DNA of 49,735 nt, taken from positions 1 to 49,735 of the forward strand of contig CAIWKE010000006.1 of the NCBI GenBank assembly GCA_903913215.1, written 5' to 3'. Positions 35,557 to 43,075 of this stretch are shown here, one piece after another. Each line of letters begins with the position of its first letter. The stretch's first letter is position 1. The notes beneath the pieces were generated by a model. That model searched no databases. It was not told where the DNA came from and worked only from the letters and a program-made list of their open reading frames with translations. The translations under genes were made by a program, and so were the position numbers. The DNA is from an uncultured Holophagaceae bacterium (GTDB lineage Bacteria; Acidobacteriota; Holophagae; Holophagales; Holophagaceae).

Positions 35557-36180
35557 CTAACCGCGGACGTAGGGATTGGTGCGAATCTCCTCCCCGATGG
35601 TGGTGGCAGGCCCATGGCCAGGAATCACGAGGGTGGCACCATCCAGGGTGTAAAGTTCCCGTCGGATGCTGGCTTCCAGGGACTCGAAGTTGCCGCCCCA
35701 GAGATCCGTGCGGCCCACCCCGCCCTGGAAAAGGGTGTCCCCCGCCAGCACGACCTTACCCTTGGCGAAGTCGCCGTGGAAGCAGCAGGAGCCGGGCGTG
35801 TGACCGGGAGTATGCAGGGTCGTGAGGTCCAGGTGGCGGTCCCCGGCGTTCAAGTCCGCCATGCTTGGCTGGGGGATGGGCGGCATCCCGAAACGGACGG
35901 TCTGCTGGGACAGAGCCTCAATGAGGAAGGTGTCATCACCGTGCAGGTGGGCCGGGCATTGCCAGAGATCCTGCAACTCCCGGGTGGCGCCCACGTGGTC
36001 GAAGTGGGCGTGGGTGTGCAGCAGGGCCGTCACCTTGAAGCCCAGGGTCTCAACCCGCTTGCGGATCTTGGCGCCGTCCCCGCCGGGGTCCACCACCAGG
36101 CCCAGCCCTGTACTGGGATCCCAAAGCAGGGAGCAGTTGCAGCCCAGGGGGCCCACCGGGAAGGATTCGAGGTTCAGCAT
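35557..36180 (-). CDS. MBL-fold metallo-hydrolase (glyoxalase II-like)
   Basis: 207 residues. Metal-binding HTHAHFDHVGA is the HxHxDH motif, with further ligands in LHTPGHTPGSCCF and LAGDTLFQGGVGRTDL, and GHGPATTIGEE at the C-terminus. The small size and missing C-terminal hydroxyacylglutathione domain point to a YcbL-type thioesterase/hydrolase rather than GloB. The cellular substrate is not evident. Confidence 0.88.
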   Translation of the reverse strand: MLNLESFPVGPLGCNCSLLWDPSTGLGLVVDPGGDGAKIRKRVETLGFKVTALLHTHAHFDHVGATRELQDLWQCPAHLHGDDTFLIEALSQQTVRFGMPPIPQPSMADLNAGDRHLDLTTLHTPGHTPGSCCFHGDFAKGKVVLAGDTLFQGGVGRTDLWGGNFESLEASIRRELYTLDGATLVIPGHGPATTIGEEIRTNPYVRG

Positions 36181-36236
36181 CCTTCCAGTGTGCCGGGAGC
36201 GGCGGTAGATTGGGAGCCTGCCCTGTGAAGGAACCC

Positions 36237-36353
36237 ATGCCCGACCTGCTCGTCATCGCCCTCCTCATCATCGGTCCCCTGGGGATCTGGGCCCTCATGC
36301 GATTCCTGAACAAGCCGTCGAAGAGCGGTCCCTCCACGCCGCCCGGGGCCTAG
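36237..36353 (+). CDS. Small single-helix membrane protein upstream of uvrC
   Basis: 38 residues: an N-terminal hydrophobic helix (LLVIALLIIGPLGIWALMRF) and a basic, Pro/Ser-rich tail (NKPSKSG..TPPGA). ATG 36237 has AAGGA 5 nt upstream, a proper ribosome-binding site, and the stop is 10 nt before uvrC, so it is probably co-transcribed with it. I know of no named family. It is too short for most gene finders. It could be a real small membrane protein or just an uvrC leader peptide. Confidence 0.5.
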   Translation: MPDLLVIALLIIGPLGIWALMRFLNKPSKSGPSTPPGA

Positions 36354-36363
36354 CCGAACTCCA

Positions 36364-38178
36364 ATGGCGGCCATCCGCACCAACCTGGAGAAGTCCCCCT
36401 TCCTGAAGCGGAAGCTGGGGGATCTGCCCCTGCGGCCCGGCTGCTACCTCTACCGGGACGAAGGCGGCAACCTGCTCTACGTGGGCAAGGCCAAGGTGCT
36501 GCGCAACCGCGTGAAGTCCTACTTCCAGCAGAAGCGCCTGGACGCCAAGACCCGGCGCCTGGTGGCCCGCATCTGGGACATCGAGCTCATCGTCTGCGAC
36601 ACGGAGCTGGAAGCCCTGGTGCTGGAGAACAACCTCATCAAGGAGCACTGGCCGCCCTTCAACATCCTGCTCAAGGATGACAAGAGCTATCCCTACGTGA
36701 AGCTCACCTGGAAGGAGGCCTTTCCCAAGGTCTTTGTGACGCGCAAGGTGCGCAAGGACGGCAGCCTCTACTTCGGCCCCTTCTTTCCCGCCAGCACCGC
36801 CTACCGCACAGCGGAGCTGGTCTACCGCTTCTTCCAGATCCGGGACTGCGACATCGACATTGATGGCAAGCGGGGCCGGGCCTGCTTGAAATACCAGCTG
36901 CACCGCTGCACCGCCCCCTGCATTGCCGCCGTGGGTCAGGAGGCCTACCGGGAGCAGGCCAAGGAGGCCCGTCTCTTCCTGGAAGGCAAGCGGGATGAAT
37001 TGAAGGCTCGCCTGGAGGCGGCCATGTGGAAAGCCTCCGAAGCCGCGGCTTTTGAGCAGGCCACCCAGCACCGGGACGCCCTGCAGCAGGTGGACGCCTG
37101 GTTCACCCGCCAGAAGGCCGCCAGCGCGGATCTGGAGGACACGGACGTCTACGGCAGCGCCGTCCTCGACGGCCGGGCCTGCGTGCATCGGCTCATGCTA
37201 AGAGATGGGCGCATGGTGGGCCGCCAGGAATACGTGCTGGAGGATGTGGAGGCCTTTGACGGCCCCGTCCTGGCCCAGGTGCTCCAGCGGGTCTACAGCG
37301 CCGACCCCGCGCCCGCCAGGATTCTCGCCGAGATCCAGCCGGAGGATGCCGATCTGCTCTGCGAGTGGATGGGCTCCCTGCGTGGCACCAAGGTCCGCCT
37401 GCATGTGCCTCAGATGGGCGAGAAGATGGACCTGCTGGCCATGGCCCAGGAGAACGCCCGCCTGGCCCTGGAACGCAAGTTCGAGCCCGCCCGCCTCAAT
37501 GAGGCCGTGCTGGAGGGCCTGCAGGCCTTCCTGGGCCTCGCCCACCTGCCCCGCCGCCTGGAGTGCTTCGACATCAGCCACGGCCAGGGCCGCGAGGTGG
37601 TCGCCAGCTGTGTGGTTTTCACGGACGGCGTACCGGACAAGGCCCGCTACCGCCGCTTCAAGATGACCAATGAGCAGAATGATGACTTCGCGAATATGCA
37701 TGAGGCTGTGACGCGTCGTTACCGGCGCATCCAGGAAGAGAAAAAGGATTTTCCTGACCTGGTGCTGATTGATGGGGGACTGGGGCAGTTGCACGCGGCG
37801 GAAGCGGCGCTGAAGGAGCTGGGACTGGAGCAGCTGGAACTGGGCAGTCTGGCCAAGAAGGAGGAGCTGGTCTTCCGGCCTGGGTCCAGCACAGCCCTGA
37901 AGATCCCCAAGTCCTCTCCGGTCCTGCAGCTGCTGCAGCGCATCCGGGACGAGGCCCACCGCTTCGCCATCACCTACCACCGCGCTCTGCGCGCCAAGCG
38001 CACCCTTCAGACTGAGCTGACCCAGATCCCCGGGGTGGGTCCCGCCACGGCCAGGAAGCTGTTGCAGACCTTCGGCAGCGCCACCCAAGTTCGGGAAGCC
38101 GAGGAGTCCACCCTCGTCGCCGCTGTGGGCAAGGCTGCGGCGGCCAAGGTGGTGACCTGGCGGACCCCCAGGCCCTGA
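36364..38178 (+). CDS. uvrC: Excinuclease ABC subunit UvrC
   Basis: 604 residues. Makes both incisions in nucleotide excision repair. The N-terminal GIY-YIG nuclease domain has LPLRPGCYLYRDEGGNLLYV and GKAKVLRNRVKSYFQ; a UVR-type helical pair lies near residues 200-240; the RNase H-like endonuclease has LECFDISHGQGREVVASCVV and LVLIDGGLGQLHAAE; C-terminal helix-hairpin-helix motifs are IPGVGPATARKLLQTFGSA. All key segments are intact. Confidence 0.97.
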   Translation: MAAIRTNLEKSPFLKRKLGDLPLRPGCYLYRDEGGNLLYVGKAKVLRNRVKSYFQQKRLDAKTRRLVARIWDIELIVCDTELEALVLENNLIKEHWPPFNILLKDDKSYPYVKLTWKEAFPKVFVTRKVRKDGSLYFGPFFPASTAYRTAELVYRFFQIRDCDIDIDGKRGRACLKYQLHRCTAPCIAAVGQEAYREQAKEARLFLEGKRDELKARLEAAMWKASEAAAFEQATQHRDALQQVDAWFTRQKAASADLEDTDVYGSAVLDGRACVHRLMLRDGRMVGRQEYVLEDVEAFDGPVLAQVLQRVYSADPAPARILAEIQPEDADLLCEWMGSLRGTKVRLHVPQMGEKMDLLAMAQENARLALERKFEPARLNEAVLEGLQAFLGLAHLPRRLECFDISHGQGREVVASCVVFTDGVPDKARYRRFKMTNEQNDDFANMHEAVTRRYRRIQEEKKDFPDLVLIDGGLGQLHAAEAALKELGLEQLELGSLAKKEELVFRPGSSTALKIPKSSPVLQLLQRIRDEAHRFAITYHRALRAKRTLQTELTQIPGVGPATARKLLQTFGSATQVREAEESTLVAAVGKAAAAKVVTWRTPRP

Positions 38179-38180
38179 GC

Positions 38181-38939
38181 CTATTTTCCCGCCGCCTCCA
38201 GCTGAGCCAACTCAGCCTTGGCGGTCGCGCTGCCCTTCTCGGCGGCCCGTCGGTACCAGTAGAGACCCTTCTCCCGATCCTGGGGCACGTTGAGGCCGTT
38301 GTAATACATGACCCCCAGCATGCGCATGGCATTGGCATCGCCAGCCTTGGCCTGGTCCAGGTAGAGCCGGGCGCCTTCGGGGGCGGCCTCGGGGGCCGTG
38401 GCGGGGGTCCGGGCCGTCGTGGGAGCCGCGGCCCGATTCAGGTAGAGGTAGGCCGCAGCACCACCACCGACCAGGGCCAGCAGGAGCAGAGCCAAGGGCA
38501 GCTTCCACGGGAAGCCAGCAGCCTGAAGCTGGGGCTTGGGCTGGAGCGATTCGGATTCCACCGCCAAGGGCAGGGGCGGCTCCTCCAGGACTGGACGCTC
38601 GAAGCGCTGGGTCTGCTCCGCAGGGACAGCAAGATCCGGCAGCGGCATCCTGAGGGTGCTTTCCACCTGCTGGGTCCGCTCCGCGGGGACAGCGAATTCC
38701 GGCAGGGGCATCTTGAGGGTGCTGCCGGCTTGAAGCTCGGGGGCGGCGGGCTGCTGGGTCTGCTCCGTCGGGACGCTGAGCTCCGGCAGGGGCATTTTGA
38801 GGGTGCCCTCGGCCAGCAGCTTGGGAATGCTCAGCCGCTGTGTGCTGAAAGGACTCGGCGGCTCCCCGGCGGCGAAGCGCTGGGTGGCGTCCGAAGCGGA
38901 TTGGGGGTTCTTCGGCTCGCTGGATTCTGGCTCGCTCAC
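38181..38939 (-). CDS. Single-pass membrane protein with TQ-motif repeats and a Sel1-like C-terminal domain
   Basis: 252 residues. Three near-identical 18-residue repeats of the form TL[KR]MPLP[ED]xxVPxE[QR]TQ[QR] occur at about 46-63, 74-91 and 95-112. Two more TQR motifs (19-22 and 33-36) precede them. A membrane helix follows (KLPLALLLLALVGGGAAAYL, about 146-165). The C-terminus is a Sel1-type repeat (AKAGDANAMRMLGVMYYNGL, then a second partial repeat). I infer a cytoplasmic, phosphorylatable repeat tail with the Sel1 part outside, but topology is unproved. It is convergent with uvrC. Confidence 0.7.
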   Translation of the reverse strand: MSEPESSEPKNPQSASDATQRFAAGEPPSPFSTQRLSIPKLLAEGTLKMPLPELSVPTEQTQQPAAPELQAGSTLKMPLPEFAVPAERTQQVESTLRMPLPDLAVPAEQTQRFERPVLEEPPLPLAVESESLQPKPQLQAAGFPWKLPLALLLLALVGGGAAAYLYLNRAAAPTTARTPATAPEAAPEGARLYLDQAKAGDANAMRMLGVMYYNGLNVPQDREKGLYWYRRAAEKGSATAKAELAQLEAAGK

Positions 38940-38986
38940 ACACCCTCCTGGGCGCTGGGGACCCTCAGGATACCCCCGAGCCGGGC

Positions 38987-39442
38987 TCAGCTCTCGAGGG
39001 CCTTCATCCAGCGGTCCAGCCGGGGAACCAGCCCCAGGAAAAGCACCGGCGTAAGGAGGATGAAACCCCAGGCGTGGCGCGGAGACAGGGCTCCCACCAG
39101 GAGCCAGTAGACCAGGCCGAGGAGACTGCTGAGTTCAAAGACCGCCGCACCCAGCAGGCATTCCCGCAGGACCACGGCAGGTCGCCGGGCTTCGGGCAGA
39201 CCCTTGAAGCCCTGGAGCACCTGAGCCATGCGCCCCCAGATCCAGGCGGCGGACAGGAACACAAAGCCCGTGAAGAGGTAGCCCACCTGCAGGACGGGGC
39301 CTTCCAGAGGTTGACTCCCCGCAGGAACCACCTTCAGTAGGAGCAGGACGGCCAAGACGCCGGGCGTGCCCAGGCAAAGCCCCAGCCCCAGGCTCCAGGC
39401 ACGGCGATGCGCCGCGCGAATCGCATCGAGGTTGCTGATCAT
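38987..39442 (-). CDS. Small integral membrane protein, function unknown
   Basis: 151 residues with four predicted membrane helices (LGLGLCLGTPGVLAVLLLLK, QVGYLFTGFVFLSAAWIWG, CLLGAAVFELSSLLGLVYWL, WGFILLTPVLFLGLV). No family recognised. ATG 39442 overlaps the scpA stop (ATGA) and has GAGG 5 nt upstream, so the two are translationally coupled; an open frame extending to 39910 upstream is antisense-phase noise over scpA. scpB, the usual partner of scpA, is not next to it. Confidence 0.65.
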   Translation of the reverse strand: MISNLDAIRAAHRRAWSLGLGLCLGTPGVLAVLLLLKVVPAGSQPLEGPVLQVGYLFTGFVFLSAAWIWGRMAQVLQGFKGLPEARRPAVVLRECLLGAAVFELSSLLGLVYWLLVGALSPRHAWGFILLTPVLFLGLVPRLDRWMKALES

Positions 39443-40254
39443 GCGGCCTCGGAGGCCTTGATACGTATCTCGCCAAAGGTTTCGCCCTGCACCAGAGAGA
39501 TCCGGCCCGTGCGGACCAACTCCAACAGAGCCAAGAAGGTAAGCACCAGTTCCTCGCGGCTCCGGGCCTGGCCCAGCAGCCCCTGGAACGGCTTCCAGAG
39601 ACCGTCCTGCAGGTCCCGAAGGACCTCCATGACCCGCTGCTCCAGCGACTTGGGCTGAGTGCGGACCTGCACGGGCGGCGGCGGAATCAGGCGCTTGAGG
39701 GCATCGCGGTAGGCGCCCAGCAAGTCGAAGAGGGTGGCCCGGATGGGTTCCTCCTCCACCCGCTTGTGGTCCTCCAGGTCCAGGCCTGGGGCGAAGGCGA
39801 TCTTCTGCCAATCGGATTCGCGCTCGGACAGGATCACGGCAGCTGCCTTCACCTGCTGATAGTCCAGGAGTCGCTGGACCAGGGCTTCGCGGGGATCCTC
39901 CTCGCCGCAATCCTGGGGGGGCCGGGGCAGCATGAGCCGCGATTTGATCTGGAGCAGCTGGGCCGCCATGGCCACGAATTCTGCGGCGATCTCGAGGTTC
40001 AGTTCCTCCATGAGCTTCAGATAGTCCATGTACTGGCGGGTCACATCGGCCATGGGCAGATTCAGGAGGTCGAGTTTCTGCTCGTGGATGAGGTGGAGGA
40101 GCAGGTCCAGGGGACCATCGAAGGCTGCCAAGTGGAGAGCCAGCCCCCGGAACTTCGTTTCAAAGCCCTTGGGGGCCTCGAAGATTCTGGGCGCCGGTCC
40201 TTCGACAGGGACCGCTTCCATGGCGGCGGGGACAGGTTCAGGTGTGCTGCTCAT
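39439..40254 (-). CDS. scpA: Segregation and condensation protein ScpA (kleisin)
   Basis: 271 residues. ScpA bridges the SMC ATPase heads with ScpB in chromosome condensation. The N-terminal kleisin motif is LAAFDGPLDLLLHLIHEQKL, then DLLNLPMADVTRQYMDY, with EFVAMAAQLLQIKSRLMLP and the C-terminal winged-helix FLALLELVRTGRISLVQGET. A 30-residue Pro/Glu-rich N-terminal extension is unusual. The start is ATG 40254 or GTG 40260; no clear ribosome-binding site was found. Confidence 0.93.
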   Translation of the reverse strand: MSSTPEPVPAAMEAVPVEGPAPRIFEAPKGFETKFRGLALHLAAFDGPLDLLLHLIHEQKLDLLNLPMADVTRQYMDYLKLMEELNLEIAAEFVAMAAQLLQIKSRLMLPRPPQDCGEEDPREALVQRLLDYQQVKAAAVILSERESDWQKIAFAPGLDLEDHKRVEEEPIRATLFDLLGAYRDALKRLIPPPPVQVRTQPKSLEQRVMEVLRDLQDGLWKPFQGLLGQARSREELVLTFLALLELVRTGRISLVQGETFGEIRIKASEAA

Positions 40255-40260
40255 AGACAC

Positions 40261-40461
40261 ATTCTAACGGGTAGCAGTGAGCGGGGGCACGGGGAAGCCG
40301 AATTAGAAAAATTCGATCACAACGGTATTATCTTAATTTTCTTATTCGAACATTCCTTATTTTTTCTTGGTGATCGATCGATACACCTTCAACGGCGCTG
40401 TGACAAAAGTCACATGCCCAGCTCCAAGCCCGCCCCGCCACCTTCACAGGGAAAGGACCTC
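40261..40461 (+). promoter_or_regulatory. Intergenic region with a CRP/FNR-type palindrome before the porin
   Basis: About 200 nt between scpA and the porin gene, divergent and AT-rich in its first half. It includes TGTGA-CAAAAG-TCACA at 40399-40414, a perfect match to the CRP-family consensus TGTGA-N6-TCACA, 48 nt before the porin ATG. A possible -10 (TATTAT, 40326-40331) lies upstream of it; no convincing -10 was found downstream, so the regulated promoter and sign of control are open. GATCGATCGAT near 40374 adds another small palindrome. Confidence 0.6.
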
Positions 40462-41586
40462 ATGACCACCCTCCACCGCCCCCGCCTCCTGCCAGCCTTG
40501 GCCCTTGCCCTGTTGGCCGCACCCGCCGCATTGGCGGAGGACGGCTTCCCGGCTGTGAAGTTCAGCGGTTTTGCCTCCATCGTGGCCGGTCAGATCGTGA
40601 ACCATGCCGCGCCGGGTTCCGATCCAGAGCCAGGCAAGTCCGGTCCCATCTACCTCGCCGACTGGTCCAACTGGGGTGCTTATTCCAAGACCCTCTCCCT
40701 GCAGCCCGAAAGTCGGGCCGGCGCCCAAGCGGTGGTCTCCTTCAGCGAGAGCCTCCGCTTCACGGGCCAGATGGTGGTGCGCGGCACGGACAGTACCCCG
40801 GCCCTCACCTGGGCCTATGTGGCCTATGATCTCTCCCCCGAGTGGGAACTGCAGGTGGGCCGCAAGCGCATTCCGCTCTATTACTACTCCGATTTCCAGG
40901 ACATCGGCTTCTCCTACCCATGGGTCTCGCCCCCGCCCGAAGTCTATGGCTGGGACGCCACCAACTACAACGGCGCCAGCCTCCGCTACAAGACGGTCCT
41001 GGGCAGCACCACCGTCGCGGCCAGTGTCTTTGGCGGTAAAGAGACGGTCAAGGAATCCCGCTACATGATCTCTGCCGGCCTCTCCAAGGCCGACGTAACC
41101 TGGAGCAACATCCAGGGGGGCGACCTGGAGGTCACCAAGGACTGGCTTACGGTGCGCGGTGTCTTCATCCAGGCCGATCCCTCCGTGGTGGACCGGCTGA
41201 ACTCGGCGAACAACTACCAGCAGAAGATGACTGCCTACGGCTTGGCTGCCAACGGGGATTTTGGCAACCTCTTCGTCCTCACGGAGTTCGCCCAGAACAA
41301 CCGCACCAGTGCAGGCTACGAAACCAAGGCCCCCTGCTACACCGTCGGCCTCGGATACCGCCTGGGCAAGTGGACCCCATTCCTCAATTTCGCGGAATAC
41401 CGGGAGACCACCACGAACCCCTCCTATGCGCCCGTGAGCTACATGCGCCCCTCGCTGACGCTCAGATATGACGTGGCTTCCAGCGCTTCGCTCAAGCTGC
41501 AGGTGGACCGTTACCTGGAATACCGTGGGACGGCCTTCACCACGGATTCGACCGTGGTTCGCCTGGCCCTCGACGTGGTGTTCTGA
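40462..41586 (+). CDS. Outer-membrane porin
   Basis: 374 residues. Signal peptide (LLPALALALLAAPAALAED), then a beta-strand-rich barrel with alternating hydrophobic residues, as in KFSGFASIVAGQIVN, WELQVGRKRIPLYYYSD and VRLALDVVF, ending in the terminal Phe of outer-membrane proteins. ATG 40462 is preceded by AGGGAAAGGACC. The upstream frame is antisense to scpA. The pore specificity is unknown; the next gene encodes a PstS-like binding protein, so a phosphate or anion role is one possibility. Confidence 0.75.
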   Translation: MTTLHRPRLLPALALALLAAPAALAEDGFPAVKFSGFASIVAGQIVNHAAPGSDPEPGKSGPIYLADWSNWGAYSKTLSLQPESRAGAQAVVSFSESLRFTGQMVVRGTDSTPALTWAYVAYDLSPEWELQVGRKRIPLYYYSDFQDIGFSYPWVSPPPEVYGWDATNYNGASLRYKTVLGSTTVAASVFGGKETVKESRYMISAGLSKADVTWSNIQGGDLEVTKDWLTVRGVFIQADPSVVDRLNSANNYQQKMTAYGLAANGDFGNLFVLTEFAQNNRTSAGYETKAPCYTVGLGYRLGKWTPFLNFAEYRETTTNPSYAPVSYMRPSLTLRYDVASSASLKLQVDRYLEYRGTAFTTDSTVVRLALDVVF

Positions 41587-41661
41587 GACCCCGACCTCCC
41601 CATGTTCCGACCTGACCCCATCCCGAACCCGACCCTCGATCCCGACACCATGGAGTGGACG

Positions 41662-42090
41662 ATGACTGTCCATGCAAGCCTCAGAAATGCCCTACTCCTA
41701 CTCCTGCTGCTGGGTGGGGCTTCGGTCCAGGCCCAGACCGTGGTGATCGTCTCCACCAAGAATCCGGTCTCCAAACTCACTGCGGACCAGCTCTCCCAGC
41801 TCTTCCTGGGCCAGGCCACCACCTACTATTCGGGCGGCCGGGCAGAGCCCCTGGACCAGCCGGAAGGCACCAGCTCCCGTCAGGAGTTCTATGGGAAATA
41901 CCTCAACAAGTCCCAGGCTCAGATGAAAGCCTACTGGTCCAAGCTGGCCTTTTCGGGCAAAGGCATGAGCCCGATGGTCCTGGCCAACAGCTCCGAGGTC
42001 GTCCGCAAAGTTGCGGAAAACCCCAAATACATCAGCTATGTGGACAAGTCCGCCGTGGATGCCAGCGTCAAGGTGCTCACCATCCAGTAG
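41662..42090 (+). CDS. Periplasmic PstS-like substrate-binding protein
   Basis: 142 residues with a Sec signal peptide (LLLLLLLGGASVQAQ). The mature part fits one lobe-type fold of small phosphate-binding (PBP-like) domain proteins (IVSTKNPVSKLTADQLSQLF, GQATTYYSGGRAEPLDQPEG, AKPKYISYVDK-like end). It is much shorter than PstS (about 320) and lacks a linked pst transporter. ATG 41662 has TGGAG 6-7 nt upstream. It follows the porin by 75 nt, same strand. Confidence 0.7.
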   Translation: MTVHASLRNALLLLLLLGGASVQAQTVVIVSTKNPVSKLTADQLSQLFLGQATTYYSGGRAEPLDQPEGTSSRQEFYGKYLNKSQAQMKAYWSKLAFSGKGMSPMVLANSSEVVRKVAENPKYISYVDKSAVDASVKVLTIQ

Positions 42091-42142
42091 CGGGGTCAGG
42101 GATCTCGATGGCCCCGACTGGCCTTGGCCTCACAATGGGGTC

Positions 42143-43042
42143 ATGGCCCGTCCTCCCGTCCTCCCCGGTCCCCGCCCCGCCTGGTTGAAGATCCGCGTCC
42201 CAGCCCCGGAAGTGGTGGCCGAGGTCGAGGGCCTCATGCGGGAGCAGCGCCTCGTCACGGTCTGCGAGGAGGCCCGCTGCCCCAACCTCCATGAGTGCTG
42301 GGGGGTGCACCGCACGGCGACCTTCATGCTCCTGGGCGACATCTGCACTCGCCACTGCGGGTTCTGCAATGTGGGCAAGGGCCGCCCCGGCGCGCTGGAC
42401 CCAGGAGAGCCTCAGCGGGTGGCCGAGGCCGTGGCCCGGCTGGGCCTGCGTTTCGCCGTGGTCACTTCCGTCAACCGCGACGACCTGCCAGACGGCGGCG
42501 CCGACCACTTTGCCAAGACCATCCAATGGATCCGCAGCCTCTCTCCCCACTGCGGCGTGGAGGTGCTCATCCCCGACTTCCGGGGCCGGGAGGCGGACTT
42601 GCTCACCGTGCTGGAAGCCCGCCCCGATGTGCTCAACCACAACGTGGAGACCGTGGCTCATCTCTACCGGCGGGTGCGGCCCGATGCGGACTATGCCCAG
42701 AGCCTGGAGCTGCTGCGCCGCGCCGCCCAGTGGCGGGACCAGCATGCACCCGGACTGAAGGTGAAGAGCGGGATCATGGTGGGCCTGGGCGAGACCCCGG
42801 AACAAGTGCTCGAGCTCATGGGCCACTGGCGGGAGAGTCGCGTGGACATCGCCACCATCGGCCAGTATCTTCCACCTTCGGCCCTGCACCTGCCCCTGGA
42901 CCGTTACGTGGAACCTGCAGAGTTCGATAGCTACCGCCTACGAGGCCTAGAGATGGGCTTCCTGCGGGTGGAGTCTGCGCCCCTGGTGCGCTCCAGCTAC
43001 CATGCCGGAGATGGCTTCGGAAAAGGAATCGGGGGCAGCTAG
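42143..43042 (+). CDS. lipA: Lipoyl synthase LipA
   Basis: 299 residues. A radical-SAM enzyme that inserts two sulfurs into octanoyl groups on lipoyl domains. The auxiliary cluster motif CEEARCPNLHEC and the radical-SAM CTRHCGFCNVGKG (CxxxCxxC) are both present, with EVLIPDFRGRE, NHNVETVAHLYRRVRPDADY and the C-terminal VRSSYHAGD. ATG 42143 is the only good start; an upstream frame is not conserved. The stop codon sits inside a 22-bp palindrome. The next gene, on the opposite strand, encodes a GcvH-like domain, probably a coincidence. Confidence 0.95.
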   Translation: MARPPVLPGPRPAWLKIRVPAPEVVAEVEGLMREQRLVTVCEEARCPNLHECWGVHRTATFMLLGDICTRHCGFCNVGKGRPGALDPGEPQRVAEAVARLGLRFAVVTSVNRDDLPDGGADHFAKTIQWIRSLSPHCGVEVLIPDFRGREADLLTVLEARPDVLNHNVETVAHLYRRVRPDADYAQSLELLRRAAQWRDQHAPGLKVKSGIMVGLGETPEQVLELMGHWRESRVDIATIGQYLPPSALHLPLDRYVEPAEFDSYRLRGLEMGFLRVESAPLVRSSYHAGDGFGKGIGGS

Positions 43043-43051
43043 CTGCCCCCG
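43030..43051. terminator. 22-bp perfect palindrome at the lipA stop
   Basis: Perfect palindrome of 11-bp arms (CGGGGGCAGCT and its complement) spanning the lipA stop (43040-43042), with partial pairing extending on both sides. It lies between two converging genes and likely works as a bidirectional terminator; no T-run follows. Confidence 0.65.
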
Positions 43052-43075
43052 AGGTTCCATCACACTGCACTCAGA

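Noticed and set aside
39443-39910. Extension of the small membrane protein frame upstream of 39442
   Set aside because: It is in an alternative frame over scpA; the ATG at 39442 has a ribosome-binding site and normal spacing.
43030-43051. lipA next to a GcvH-like gene as a functional lipoylation pair
   Set aside because: The GcvH-like domain lacks the lipoyl lysine and the genes converge, so adjacency is probably accidental.
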